Of a stretch of 64,000 bases of DNA, positions 45,021 to 56,469 are shown piece after piece (position 1 is the stretch's first letter; each line of letters opens with the position of its first letter). The notes under the pieces are model-generated. The model worked only from the letters and a program-made list of their open reading frames with translations. It was not told the origin of the DNA and searched no databases. The stretch is from the NCBI GenBank assembly GCA_030323885.1, contig CM059192.1, positions 64,039,593 through 64,103,592 on the forward strand. The letters are read 5' to 3'. The DNA is from Branchipolynoe longqiensis (Eukaryota; Annelida; Polychaeta; Phyllodocida; Polynoidae). The position numbers and the translations under genes are program-made.

Positions 45021-45395
45021 CAAATGACATGACATCCCAGTAAAAGTTTGGAATTGTCCTGGGAATTGATTGGTTTTTAGGAGCAAGAAGCTTGCAACAC
45101 AACACAACGCCCGATGAAGGTCACACTGGTCATCACTGTGACCTTGACCTCATCTCTCCAGGCCGCCTCTGCACATAACTGGTCCACCTTACCTCTATGT
45201 TCACATCTAGTCACGTGACCCCCTTCAGCAGCAGAACACGTTGTATTTATTCGCAAGAAGGAATGACTGATATCTGACAGTCCAATCAAAGTGCCATCAG
45301 ACCCCCCTCCCGTACCCCCACCGTCCCTTCTACAGCTAGTGCCTCCCGCGGAGCTGAGCTCCTTTGTAGTTAGTTACAATAAAAGTGATGATTCA
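45021..45395. other. Unique DNA
   Basis: About 375 bp, nothing recognised. Confidence 0.4.
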
Positions 45396-45735
45396 GACTC
45401 CGCCTGTGTTTGTTCGTTTGTTTGTTTGTTTGCTGTGTATTTGGTTGTGTGTGTTTGTATGTGTGTTTGTTTGTGGGTGCATGTATTGTGTGTTTGTTTG
45501 GTTGTGTTTGTTGTTTGTGTCTGCGTTTATTGTGTTTGTGTGTTTGTTTGTTGTGTTTGTTTGTTGTGTTTGTTTGTTGTGTTTGTTTGTTGTGTGTTTG
45601 TATGTTGTGTTTGTTTGCTTGTTGTGTTTGTTTGTTGTGTGTGTGTTTGTTGTGTTTGTTTGTGTGTGTTTGTTTGTGTGTTTGTTTGCATGTTTGTTTG
45701 TTGGGAAGTTTATAAGGTGTTTGTTATGCTGAATG
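45396..45735. repeat. TGTTTGTTTGTTGTG simple repeat
   Basis: GT/T-rich units (TTTGTTTGTTGTG). Cys/Val/Phe-rich open frames of 100-150 codons are artefacts. Confidence 0.9.
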
Positions 45736-46434
45736 TTACATAATCTGATGCTTTTGAATTTCTGTCATATTAGATAAATTAGTATATGTTAATTTGATTG
45801 GTATAATCCACTTTACGTTAGTTTGGAATAACTTTTGATTAGTAATGGCTAACCTGAATACTGTTATTTCAAGTGAAGATATTGAAAGTAATATTGGTGT
45901 GCACACCGAAATGCCCGACACCGTGGGTCTGTATGTCTTGCAGCAGCATCTTCTAGAAAATACATTGAGTGGTCCTTGTATCCAGCAATACACTTTTACA
46001 CATTCATCAGTATCGGAGTTGAAAATGTACAATCCAAGATAAGTGATTTGCTTTTGTCCCAGGCCTCCTGCGGCCGGTTCCTCCCTGGTCTCTCTTGAAG
46101 TCACATGTGGCAAAATGACAAATAAGACAGGAACGCACGCTTCCACTGTTTATTCAGTTCTCTGCTCACCATGGTGTCACAAGACCAAGTATCCCGCCCC
46201 TCACCAGCCAGGTCACAGGTAACCTCTCTCGGTAGGGCGAGCCACTAATCAGACGCAGTATGGGCAGTCCACATGGGGACCTGCCGTCCGCCTAGCATGC
46301 CGCCACCTGATGAAGAAGAACTGCAACAGTAGATGGCGTAGTTCATGCAACCACCACGTGGTGGTGGAGCTCATGTACACTTTCAACTATTTTATTGGTT
46401 CATCGGATTATGCAACTTTATTCAGTGTTTCGCT
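45736..46434. other. MITE half copy and unique DNA
   Basis: 45740-45850 (AATCTGATGCTTTTGAATTT, TATAATCCACTTTACGTTAG) matches one half of the ATAGTCCGATG MITE in reverse. A scrap CATCGGATTATGCAACTTTA lies at 46399-46418. The rest is unique. Confidence 0.5.
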
Positions 46435-46937
46435 ATTGTCATGGGGGTTGATGAAAATAGGAAATACTGCACCTAAAGCAGGATTCGAACCCACACCTCT
46501 TGCATTCCAGGCTAGTGTGCTAACGTTACACCACCTAGGCTCTCTGATGTCAACACCCTTGTGGTGTTCTCCGTAGCGGAGTGGTTAGAGTGTCTGACTT
46601 TTTTCTAGGTCAGACTCCTAATCTGAAGCTCAGTGGTTCGATTCCCTGTGCCCCCACCTCTGCCTATTTGGATTTCCACTGCTGTGTATAACTTACAGCG
46701 ACATCAAAGGCCAGTTGCTCTCATACCATGTCTATGTGGTGTGGGAGGTTAAAAATCCCTTGGGTCGGTAAAAGTGTAGGCTCGGGCTTTCTATCGACAA
46801 ACTGTCTAATGGTGAAAACAAGCCTATTCAGGCTTATCCATGATAGGCAGTATAAATCTTCAACAACAACCCTATCCCTGCCTACCTTTCTAGGTGGCTC
46901 CTTGACTTAGAGGTCAGTGCAGACGACTACACTAATC
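46435..46937 (-). mobile_element. tRNA-derived SINE (family B), split by a nested SINE
   Basis: Reverse-oriented pieces at 46435-46558 (GCAGGATTCGAACCCACACC, complement of a B box; TTACACCACCTAGGCTC) and 46864-46937 (CCTATCCCTGCCTACC, GGTCAGTGCAGACGACTACA) are continuous in the undisturbed copy at 52283-52468. Confidence 0.85.
46559..46863 (+). mobile_element. tRNA-derived SINE (family C) nested in family B
   Basis: The head has an A-box-like TAGCGGAGTGG, a TCAGACTCCTAATCTGA anticodon-arm-like stem and a B box GGTTCGATTCC, but the acceptor arms do not pair, so it is a SINE and not a tRNA gene. Body: TAACTTACAGCGACATCAAA, GGAGGTTAAAAATCCCTTGG. Flanks CAACACCC (46551) and CAACAACCC (46864) are a near-perfect target duplication. 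Confidence 0.85.
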
Positions 46938-47009
46938 AAAGGATATGATTTAGCATGCATATATGCCGACATCTACACCTTAGTATTAGTACAAAGGCAA
47001 TATCAGATT
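46938..47009. other. Short unique stretch
   Basis: Nothing recognised. Confidence 0.3.
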
Positions 47010-47195
47010 ATTTGTTTGCTGGGGCTTAACGTCCTAGCAACATCTACTGTCATATCATGACGGGTGCCGACTTGTGACAGTGCGTACTCATGGCGACTTT
47101 ATAGTGCTTCCGCACTGGGAGACCAAGCCGCCGGCACCATGCCCTGATATCCCATTCAGTCACATTATCCTGACACAGTCTTATCCCATAGAGCC
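47010..47195 (-). mobile_element. Common SINE (family A), 3' half
   Basis: GGCTTAACGTCCTAGCAACA through CACATTATCCTGACACAG in reverse orientation. The tRNA head is missing. Confidence 0.8.
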
Positions 47196-47826
47196 ATGGA
47201 ACCACACGTTTGCCTCTCACACACTCCGTCCTAGAACCCTGTGTTTACACTTCCGACAAGATGGCCGCTCTTCCGCCTGGCCGTGCAGGGGCGTAGCTTC
47301 CATAAACGCAGGTACTCAGCTGCGTACTACATGAGATTACAATTATATTTAAGCAAAAATTAAATATACATGATGTTTTATCGCATCTTATTCCAATAGC
47401 ATTTGATTCAATCTGTGTACCACCTGAACAAGTCCAACCTAGGCCCCTGCCCTAAGCGTTTTATCTCGTCCTGATGTGACCTTAGATGTAGCTCGGACGT
47501 AAAACAACAAACAAACAAAGAAGCGTCTTATTCACTTCCGTAAAGAATCCCATTCAGCTAAGAAATACGTTCAGCTCCTCAGCGTAGTTAGAAGATCTCA
47601 TCAGCGGGGTTGATCGATTATCGATTATTCCCTATCACTGTATCAGCTAGCAAGCATTAGTCATTAGCCAGTGATAGAAAAACAAACAAATCTTGTCAGG
47701 CTCACGCGAGAACATTCTGCCTGGTCACGTGACCGTGAGTCGAGTGCCTTGTAAGCAAATATACAGAGGCTGCGGGTGGATGATAAGAATGGACACACAC
47801 TTGGGTGGTTATTAACTCAATAACCA
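47196..47826. other. Unique DNA with a SINE tail scrap
   Basis: 47467-47518 (GATGTGACCTTAGATGTAGC, TCGGACGTAAAACAACAAAC) is a plus-strand family A tail. The rest is unique. Confidence 0.5.
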
Positions 47827-48556
47827 CCAGGGGCCATATGCAGGAGTCAGTGTTAGCGAGCCAAAACGCGTTTAAACGGGATTTCTGGTTTAGCGCCGAA
47901 AAGTTGGTATGCAGGAAGCGGTGTTACAGTAACACCACGCGTTTAAGGTCCGCCACACTAACCCCGTTTCATATGACGTTTACGGGCGGTGTTAGCGTAA
48001 GGTTATGGCCAAATCTATTAAATGCTATCATATTTAACAGAATTAGATACGCAATAAGTGAAATATGATTAAATTAACCCTAAATTCGAAGCAATATTAA
48101 CGCTGCTGCCATAACGGCGGAGATATTAATACTTATATTTTCGAATCGACGAACGTAAAGTAAACAAATCGCCGCCGCCACCACTTTCCACACTGGCAGC
48201 GGGGACGGTTTGTTTACTGTACGTTCGTCGATTCGAAAATATAACTATTAATATCGCCGCCGTTACGGCGGCAGCGTTAATATTGCTTCGAATTTAGGGT
48301 TAATTTCCTCAAAGTTCACTTATTGTGTATTTAATTATGTTAAATATGATAGCATTTAATAGAATTAGGCCTAATATATGGGTACAGACGCAGAGGGATT
48401 TCCCAAATCTATAAATAAATTCACGTTTAGCTAACATGTAAGTGTTACGCGCTCCTGCATACGACTTGAGACAGTTCCCGACATCGGTGATAGCTAAACG
48501 GTAATAGGCTCTAACACCAAACCCTGCTAACACTGACTCCTGCATATGGCCCCTGG
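47827..48556. mobile_element. Foldback element, full copy 1
   Basis: About 730 bp, almost entirely one long imperfect palindrome. The outer 31 bp (CCAGGGGCCATATGCAGGAG + TCAGTGTTAGC) are exactly inverted at 48526-48556. The inner arms (about 48005-48165 and 48215-48365) also pair, around a GCCGCC-rich centre. No coding capacity. Related to 62472-63210 and 22276-22620. Confidence 0.9.
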
Positions 48557-49159
48557 CACAGTGGTAGTGATCTCACCATCAACCGTTGCAACACGACCTG
48601 GACAGTCCCCGGCTCAGCTAATCTCACCACCAACAACTCTGGGGCAGTTTGTGTGTGCTTTTGTGTGGAGTTTCCCCCGGAATATCGTCTGGTTCAGAAA
48701 GGAAGATGCAATGACATGTAATGTCGCAATCTGACAAGCTTAAGTCTGCATAGTTCGATAAAGGCAAGACATTTCCAAAACCAAAACACTGACCTACATT
48801 TAATCCTACATATTCACCTTAGATACGGGTGCACTTATAAAGTATTTGTTATGGCATCGTTTGTTTGTTTGGTCTTTCCTTCTTTTTTTTGTGTGTGACG
48901 GTGTATTTACGCTGCCCATAACTCTTAGGTCTAATGACTTGTTTTCGCAGGTAGACAGTAATAGTCTCATGGTTCCCCTTGTTTTGTCACTTTGAGTTGT
49001 TGTGTAGCTATCTACTGCACGCATTCTTTCTCTGTTTGTCAGTATTCTTCCACGTCTGCCTACCCTCTGTGAGCGTGCTAGTTCTACAATGGGTCAGTGT
49101 GACAGTCTTTGGTTATCGTTACTTTCCCTGCCTGGTCTTCATCTTGTTGTCTTTGTGCT
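48557..49159. other. Unique DNA with a MITE fragment
   Basis: 48738-48860 (CTGCATAGTTCGATAAAGGC, ACACTGACCTACATTTAATC) is one end of the ATAGTCCGATG family. The remainder is AT-rich and weakly like a LINE 3' UTR (GCTGCCCATAACTCTTAGG). Confidence 0.5.
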
Positions 49160-49455
49160 AATTAGTTTTTTGGTTTTAAAGTTTAAAGCACTATTTAAGA
49201 TCATATCAGGAAGGTTACTGACTTTTGATAGTGCACACACATGACTTTATAGTGCTGTCCCACTGCAATACTGGGCCAATAGTACCAGGCCCTGATATCC
49301 CACTCGGTCACCTGATCCTGACACTGAGGAAACCATGCAGTGCTTGCCCTATCCTAGTAATTCCGAGCTCCAGGATAGATAGCAGAGCACCAGGTTAGGT
49401 AGGGACACAAATCACTTTTGTAACTCATTGGTCTGACTCAGTTGGCCCTGATATT
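49160..49455 (-). mobile_element. Common SINE (family A), degenerate
   Basis: AAGATCATATCAGGAAGGTT, GATATCCCACTCGGTCACCT, TTGCCCTATCCTAGTAATTC in order, reverse orientation, with a small internal duplication near 49370-49405. It runs straight into the 21-bp array. Confidence 0.78.
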
Positions 49456-49469
49456 CCATGAGAAGCCAG

Positions 49470-51005
49470 CCACCACTCTTACTGATTCAGCCATCGCCCT
49501 TACTGATTCAGCCACCACTCTTAGTGATGCAGCCACAGCCCTTACTGATTCAGCCACCACCCTTAGTGATGCAGCCACCGCCCTTACTGATTCAGCCACC
49601 GCCCTTACTGATTCAGCCACCACTCTTACTGATTCAGCAACCGACCTTACTGATTCACACCACTCTTATTGATGCAGCAACCGCCCTTACTGATTCAGCC
49701 ATCGCCCTTACTGATGCAGCCACCGCCCTTACTGATGCAGCCACCGCCCTTACTGATGCAGCCACAGCCCTTACTGATGCAGCCACCGCCCTTACTGATG
49801 CAGCCACAGCCCTTACTGATGCAGCCACCGCCCTTACTGATGCAGCCACCGCCCTTACTGATGCAGCCACCGCCCTTACTGATGCAGCTACCGCCCTTAC
49901 TGATGCAGCCACCGCCCTTACTGATGCAGCCACCGCCCTTACTGATGCAGCCACCGCCCTTACTGATGCAGCCACCGCCCTTACTGATTCAGCCACCGCC
50001 CTTACTGATTCAGCCACCGCCCTTACTGATTCAGCCACCGCCCTTACTGATTCAGCCACCGCCCTTACTGATTCAGCCACCGCCCTTACTGATGCAGCCA
50101 CCGCCCTTACTGATTCAGCCACCGCCCTTACTGATGCAGCCACCGCCCTTACTGATGCAGCCACCGCCCTTACTGATGCAGCCACCACCCTTACTGATGC
50201 AGCCACCGCCCTTACTGATGCAGCCACCGCCCTTACTGATGCAGCCACCGCCCTTACTGATTCAGCCACCGCCCTTACTGATTCAGCCACCGCCCTTACT
50301 GATTCAGCCACCGCCCTTACTGATTCAGCCACCGCCCTTACTGATTCAGCCACCGCCCTTACTGATGCAGCCACCGCCCTTACTGATGCAGCCACAGCCC
50401 TTACTGATTCAGCCACCGCCCTTACTGATTCAGCCACACGCAGCCCTTACTGATTCAGCCACCGCCCTTACTGATTCAGCCACCGCCCTTACTGATTCAG
50501 CCACCGCCCTTACTGATTCAGCCACCGCCCTTACTGATTCAGCCACCGCCCTTACTGATTCAGCCACCGCCCTTACTGATTCAGCCACCGCCCTTACTGA
50601 TTCAGCCACCACCCTTACTGATTCAGCCACCACTCTTACTGATTCAGCCACCACTCTTACTGATGCAGCCACAGCCCTTACTGATTCAGCCACCACTCTT
50701 ACTGATGAGCCACCGCCCTTACTGATGCAGCCACCGCCCATACTGATTCACCCACCACTCTTACTGATGCAGCCACCACCCTTAGTGATACAGCCACCGC
50801 CCTTACTGATGCCACCACCGCCCTTACTGATGCCGCCACTGCCCTTACTGATTCAGCCACCGCCCTTACTGATTCATCCACCGCCCTTACTGATTCAGCC
50901 ACCGCCCTTACTGATTCAGCCACCACTCTCACTGATTCAGCCACCGCCCTTAATGATTCAGCCACCACTCTTATTGATGCAGCCACCGCCCTTAATGGGC
51001 ACTAA
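49470..51005. repeat. 21-bp minisatellite GCCACCGCCCTTACTGATTCA
   Basis: About 72 units; two subtypes end in GATTCA or GATGCA and occur in runs. As 21 is a multiple of three, several frames on both strands stay open for 260-447 codons (TALTDAA, LLMQPPP and minus VRAVAAS heptads). I do not call these genes: no start context, no unique flanking code and the plus and minus frames are equally open. Confidence 0.92.
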
Positions 51006-51640
51006 TGTGTGAACCCAAAAGTGAACACCTTCCAAGTAATAGCAAAAAAAACCATTCCAAATAATAACAGAATCCATGTTCCTATAAAGGTTTGCATGTA
51101 GTACATGTGTAAGAGTTGAACAAAAACATCTTACTTTTTTATTTAGATCTTATACAAATGGAAAATACTTTAATATCACTCGTGTAACATGGAAATCGAA
51201 CACACATCCAGAACATCATTTTACCATATACAACAAAGTCAAACAATATCTCATTGACTACAGTTAAGAAAACAAGGTTATGTCTTAGAAGAATTAAAAA
51301 ATATATATTTTGGGTAAATGCATGGTGTTTATCTGTAAATGTTCACCTTTCCACTTTACCACAGAATCATATGTGTATACCTTTGATATATTCTGTGGGA
51401 TAGATAATTATATGCAGTATTGCTATATAATGCTAGCATACTTAATACACAGAGGCAACAATGATTATTTAACTTGCTACCAGTAACAGAAAGAATTAAT
51501 TATCACCATCGTAACGTCGAAACCAAATATATGGTACCCAGTTTTAGAGAATAACCCTTATGTATTTTGGTTGCCTTGGCACAATTTTTGGAGTAGGTGA
51601 AGTTAGCAGGATCACTACCATGAATGGTTAATGGGCTCGG
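51006..51640. other. Unique AT-rich DNA
   Basis: About 630 bp, nothing recognised. Confidence 0.4.
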
Positions 51641-51774
51641 TACTATCTAGTTATTGAGTGGTTCTTGTGGTCACCACTAGGTGGAGTTATTGAGGTCACG
51701 GTATGGCGCGCTTCTTAAGGTCACCACTGGATGGAATTATTGGGACCACCACGAAGTGTAATTATTCAGGGGCA

Positions 51775-52115
51775 CTTGTGTTTGTTGTTGTTTTACGTCC
51801 TAGCAACATCTAAGGTCATATCAGGACGGGTACCGACTTGTGACAGTGTGCACTCATGGCGACTTTATAGTGCTTCCCCACTGGAAGACGAGGCCACCAG
51901 CACCATGACTCGATATCCCACTCAGTCACATTATCCTGACACTGAGCCACCCAGTCCTTCCCCTATCCTACTAATGCTGAGTGCCTGACTAGGAAGTGAC
52001 AAGTATCAATGTTTAGGTCATTGGTTTGACTCGACCAGTGTTCGAACCCACGACCCCACGATCTACCAATACGGGAGACGGACGCTCTAACTCATCCGGC
52101 CATCCCGTGGCGGGG
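51775..52115 (-). mobile_element. Common tRNA-derived SINE (family A), best full copy
   Basis: Reverse orientation: tail GTTGTTGTTTTACGTCCTAG, body GCGACTTTATAGTGCTTCCC and GATATCCCACTCAGTCACAT, tRNA head at 52030-52110 with TTCGAACCCACGACC (B-box complement) and TCTAACTCATCCGGCCATCC. About 340 bp. At least ten whole or partial copies lie in the window. Confidence 0.9.
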
Positions 52116-52282
52116 GGGCACTACAAGGTGTAGTTACTGGGTTTGCCACTAGGTGCAATTATTGGAAGTTACCACTAGATGCAATTAATGGGTTTATCAC
52201 TGGGTTCAACACTAGGTGTAGTTACTGGGGTTGCCAATAGATGTAGTTATTGGGGTTGCCACTAGGTGCAGTTATTGTTAGT

Positions 52283-52468
52283 GTCGTGGGGGTGATGAAA
52301 ATGGGAAACATTGTGCCTAGAGCGGGACTCAAACCCACATCTCTTTGCATTCCGGGCTAACCATTACACCACCTAGGCTCCGTGATATCAACACACTATC
52401 CACGCCTACCTGTCTATGCGGCTCCTTGCCTGAGAGGTCAGTGCAGACCACTACATTAGTTACCACGA
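52283..52468 (-). mobile_element. tRNA-derived SINE (family B), undisturbed copy
   Basis: GGGGGTGATGAAAATGGGAA, CGGGACTCAAACCCACATCT, ACACTATCCACGCCTACCTG and GGTCAGTGCAGACCACTACA in one piece. It shows what the split copy at 46435-46937 looked like before its insertion. Confidence 0.85.
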
Positions 52469-52509
52469 GATGCAATTACTGGGTTCATGTCTGGGTTCAC
52501 CCCTAGGTG

Positions 52510-52733
52510 TAGTTCTTTTTTTTTTTGTCCATTAGTTGTTTAAGCAGGGGAAATTTCAGTCATTCCACTGCTGGTCGATAGAAAGCCCGAGCCTACACTT
52601 TTACCGACCCAAGGGATTTTTAACCTCCCACACCACATAGACATGGTATGAGAGCAACCGGCCTTTGATGACGCTGTAAGTTATACACAGCGGTGGAAAT
52701 CCAAATTGGCAGAGCTGGGGGCATGGGGACTGG
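52510..52733 (-). mobile_element. tRNA-derived SINE (family C), lacking its head
   Basis: T-run, CGATAGAAAGCCCGAGCCTA, GGGATTTTTAACCTCCCACA, GCCTTTGATGACGCTGTAAG: reverse complement of 46640-46810, ending at GCAGAGCTGGGGGCATGGGG. Confidence 0.82.
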
Positions 52734-52815
52734 GGTTTCCACTAGGTGTAGTTACTGGGGTTGCCACTAGGTCCAGTTAGTTATTGTGAGTTACTACTAG
52801 ATGCAATTACTGGGT

Positions 52816-53665
52816 TCAACCAGAGAGCGTGTATATAAACAGATGAGAGGGACAACTCCCATACTAGAGCATGTAACAGCTGCCGACTGTGGCGCTCCAA
52901 GTGGTGGTTGTTGAACAGCTTAAGCATATGGGCAAACCTCAAGGCATTTTCAATGGCAGTGAGCAATCTTCATACAGAAAACATTAAATATCTCTAAAAC
53001 TACAACACCTAGAAACAAACTGATTGGAATACACATAGAAAACATGTTTACCAACGAGATTATATTAAATTGATATGGTTAGGCTTCTGGATTTCTATTA
53101 ATTTTGAATAAAACTGACGTTTTTCACGACGCGTACGGCAAACTCAAGGCATTGTCAATGGCCTTGAGCAGTCTTCGTACAGAAAAAGTGAAATATCTCT
53201 AAAACTACACTACATAGAAACAAACTGTTTGGAACACATATAGAAAACATATTTAACAATGAGACTATATTAAATTTACATGGCTAGGGTTCTGAATTTC
53301 TATTAATTTTGAATAAAATACACGTTTTGCACTACACGTACGGCAAACTCAAGGCATTGTCAATGGCGGTGAGCAATCTTCATACAGAAAACGTTAAATA
53401 TCTCTAAAACTACACCACATAGAAACAAACCGCTTGGAAGACATATAGAAAACATGTTTACCAAAAGGATTATATTAAATTGATAAGGTTAGGCTTCTGG
53501 ATTTCTATTAATTTTGAATAAAAACAAATGTTTTGCATTGAGCGTACCGGCAAACTCATGGCTTGTTCAACACTAACCGCCAGGAACGCCACTGTAGCCT
53601 GTGTTACCGTTTTTCGCGGGAGTTGTCCCTCTCATCTGTTTATATACACGCTCTCTGGTTCAACA
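52816..53665. mobile_element. Long-terminal-inverted-repeat element with three internal 190-210-bp repeats
   Basis: The ends CAACCAGAGAGCGTGTATAT + AAACAGATGAGAGGGACAAC + TCCC (52816-52859) are inverted at 53617-53662. Inside, three tandem copies (from about 52930, 53140 and 53340) of a unit start GGCAAACTCAAGGCATTGTC and contain ATCTCTAAAACTACA and CTATTAATTTTGAATAAAA. Non-coding. Confidence 0.85.
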
Positions 53666-53978
53666 CTGGGTGCAGTTATTGGGGGTCACCACTAGGTATA
53701 TCTGCTGGGGTTGCTACTAGGTGTAGTTAGTGGTGTTGCCACTAGGTGATGTTATTGTGATTACCACTAGGTGTAGTTACTGGGGTTGCCACTAGGTGTA
53801 GTTACTGGGAGCTACCACTAGATGCAATTACTGGAGTCATCAATCACTATGTGCTCTTATTATGGGCACCACTAGGTGTAGTTACATGGGTTGCCACTCG
53901 GTGTTGTTATTATGGTCACCACTAGGTGTATTTACTGGGGTTGCCATTATGTGTTGTTATTATGATCACCACTAGGTG

Positions 53979-54326
53979 TAGATAAAAGATTCACCCTGTA
54001 CGGTAGTAGAATGCCTGCCTCCAGTATCAAATGGATACTTATAATAGTTATATCGGCACAGAGTTGGTGAAATGGAAGAGAATGCAAAAAGACAAGATGG
54101 CGGCCATAGAACGCCGTCGATTTCACTTTTAAATCTTATTAAACTAGATATTTTATTATATTTTTCAACTCAAAGGTAGCGGGGAAATATGAAGAGATCT
54201 AAAAAGAATAAATGTTGCTTCTTAGATTGTGAAATTAGGCTCTCATTAACCCGCCTTTTCTCCCGTTTTTATATAGGGCTGATCTTCACCCGTGTACTGC
54301 GAGTACCGGGTGAATCCTTTATCTAC
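53979..54326. mobile_element. MITE with TAGATAAAAGATTCACC termini, copy 2
   Basis: Reverse-oriented relative of 21369-21770 (ATACTTATAATAGTTATATC, CAGAGTTGGTGAAATGGAAG, AAATGTTGCTTCTTAGATTG). About 350 bp, inserted in the CACTAGGTGTAG array. Confidence 0.88.
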
Positions 54327-54440
54327 ACTAGGTGTAGTTACTGGGGTTGTCACTAGGTGTTGTTATTATGATCACCACTAGGTGTAGCTACTCGGGGGTG
54401 GGGGCAGTCACTACCCTGCTCCCCTTCTAGCTATGACATT

Positions 54441-54990
54441 GATTACACTATATACTGCTATGTATGTCTAATAATACTTGTAGGTTATTCTTTATACGCT
54501 ATATAAGTATACCTTTGTTTTGCAATGCCAGTAGTCAGTTTACAGAAATTATTGATAAAGGAAATCAATCCATATGGATTATGACCACTACTGCACAGCA
54601 GTGAAAACAAGTGCATGCCCTTAACCATTATGAGCAGAATAAATAAACAATCACCAAAAACAAGAAAAGAGTGGTGACCTAATGTCCCTGACCACAATTA
54701 TCTGTTTACTCCATAATAGCCAACACTACAACAATGCGCCTGTCATGTAGCCTTCTCACTTGATTCTTATGTTCTTTATCTTGAAATGATTTGTTCAGCT
54801 GCTAAATTGTTGAGCTACACCTGTTAATTATCGAGATAAGCCTTACGCTTGTCACCTGGTCCGTGTGTTCATTTGCAGTGATTCTTTTGGGTGGACATCC
54901 AGCAAGATCCATAGGTCAGCCCCTCTACCCCAATCAAATGTTATGGCTAAAGTTAATTTAATTAGAAGCCCCCCCCATTTTATGTTATAA
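54441..54990. other. Unique DNA
   Basis: About 550 bp, nothing recognised. Confidence 0.4.
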
Positions 54991-55495
54991 TATGGGTATA
55001 TACACAGTAAGTACGGTTTAAAATTACTAGGAGTATTATACAGAAATCCTCATAGGAGTATTGTACAGAAAACCCCATAGGAGTATTATACAGAAAACCC
55101 CATATGAGTATTATACAGAAAACCCATAGGAGTATTATACAGAAAACCCTATAGGAGTATTATACAGAAACCACATGAGTATTATACAGAAAACCCCATA
55201 GGAATATAATACAGAAAACCGCTTTGGAGTATACAGAACCACATAGGATTATTATACAGAAAACCCCATAGGAGTAGTATACAGAAAACCCCATAGGAGT
55301 AGTATACAGAAAACCCCATAGGAGTATTACGCAGAAACCACATAGGAGTATTATACAGAACACCCCATAGGAGTATTATACATAAACCACATAGGAGTAT
55401 TATATAGAAAACCCCATAGGAGTTTTATCCAGAAACCCCATAGGAGTATTATACAGAAAACCCCATAGGAGTATTATACAGAAAACCCCGTGGTT
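54991..55495. repeat. 25-bp minisatellite AGGAGTATTATACAGAAAACCCCAT
   Basis: About 20 imperfect tandem units built on GGAGTATTATACAGAAAACC. It abuts the 3' end of the LINE at 55550. Confidence 0.9.
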
Positions 55496-55549
55496 ATGCT
55501 TAGTAATGACAAACTCAATGCCTTTGGAAATTATAGAATGAGAATAATT

Positions 55550-56385
55550 TATTCCCTTTTTTTGCCTTTTTTTTAAATTACAAATTTGTTTGTTTTTTGT
55601 TGAGGCTGTATTTATACTGTCCATAGCATATAAGCCCGGGTGTTCAGGCTTGTTTTCAATGCTGGCTAGCTGTAGTGTTGGTGCTATCTCATCACACAGT
55701 AGCTGCTGATAAGGTATTTGATCGCCTGCATTTCAGTAGAGGATAGATAGTTGGTTGGCAGGTTAGTAGCCTATGCTAGTTTAAATAACAATTTCTTGGC
55801 ATATATGTGTTTCATTTTTTTCTACTCTTACTACTAGACTAACCTACTCCTATTTACATATCATAGGCTTGTACATAGCTGTGTGGTGTGCTATCTGGCT
55901 ACATGTGACATGGTTACCTTCCATTGGGCGTCCCGCTGGTGGGCCATGACATATCACATGCCCCTTTGCAGTAAAGCTTAGTGGGGGTTTCCTAGCCTTA
56001 TTTTGCACAGATATTTGTTGTAGGTTTTTAGGTCAGGAATGTGTCGTTCCTTTACCGTTTGGGCATTCCACACCTTGGCAGCCATTTCCAGCGTGCTTCT
56101 CTTATGAGCTTTTATTTGGCTTATGGTCTGCTTTAATAGTGGCGCGTTATTTGATCTAGTAGTCCTTTGTGGTTTTGTTAGTTTATTGCATTGACTATAG
56201 CTATATGCTAATGTTTTCAAATGATTTATTCTCCTATTTTCTAGTAATTTTACTTTGGTTCTTTTGTGTATGTCATAGGTGTGGTGCAGCTTGTCTACTC
56301 TTAGTCAGATTTTTAGGGCTCTGTTCTGTAGTAATTGCAGTATTTTTAGAAGTTCTGTTTTCACACCCATGTAGTTTACATCTCA
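55550..56385 (-). pseudogene. LINE 3' part: reverse transcriptase C-terminus and 3' UTR
   Basis: The minus strand from about 56355 reads MGVKTELLKILQLLQNRALK, one in-frame TGA, then LHHTYDIHKRTKVKLLENRR, LAYSYSQCNKLTKPQRTTRS, HKRSTLEMAAKVWNAQTVKE and a stop at 55978. QNRALKI...YDIHKRxxVKLL and AAKVWN are typical of the C-terminal end of non-LTR reverse transcriptases. A 3' UTR of about 400 bp follows to AACAAAAAACAAACAAAT near 55570-55600; the same UTR is at 38060-38480. Confidence 0.82.
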
Positions 56386-56469
56386 ATAGTTAAAAATAGG
56401 GGAGCATCGTGCCCTTGAAGATTTTTATCGACATTTCTTGTGTCATGTGATAAAATGAACATTTGTGTA

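Larger units (their letters stand above)
51641..54440. repeat. Scattered CCACTAGGTGTAGTTA minisatellite with inserted elements
   Basis: Units of about 25-27 bp (GGGGTTGCCACTAGGTGTAG + TTACT) at 51641-51770, 52110-52280, 52470-52510, 52735-52815, 53666-53978 and 54327-54400. Between them sit two tRNA-derived SINE families, the common SINE, a long-inverted-repeat element and a MITE, so this was one array that served as repeated insertion target. Confidence 0.8.

Noticed and set aside
46563..46660. tRNA gene (A box, B box and an anticodon-like arm)
   Set aside because: Acceptor arms do not pair, there is extra sequence in the D-arm region, and the body continues as a SINE with another copy at 52510-52733.
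51775..52115. tRNA genes at the heads of family A SINEs
   Set aside because: Heads are fused to a conserved body and tail repeated many times, and the cloverleaf is incomplete.
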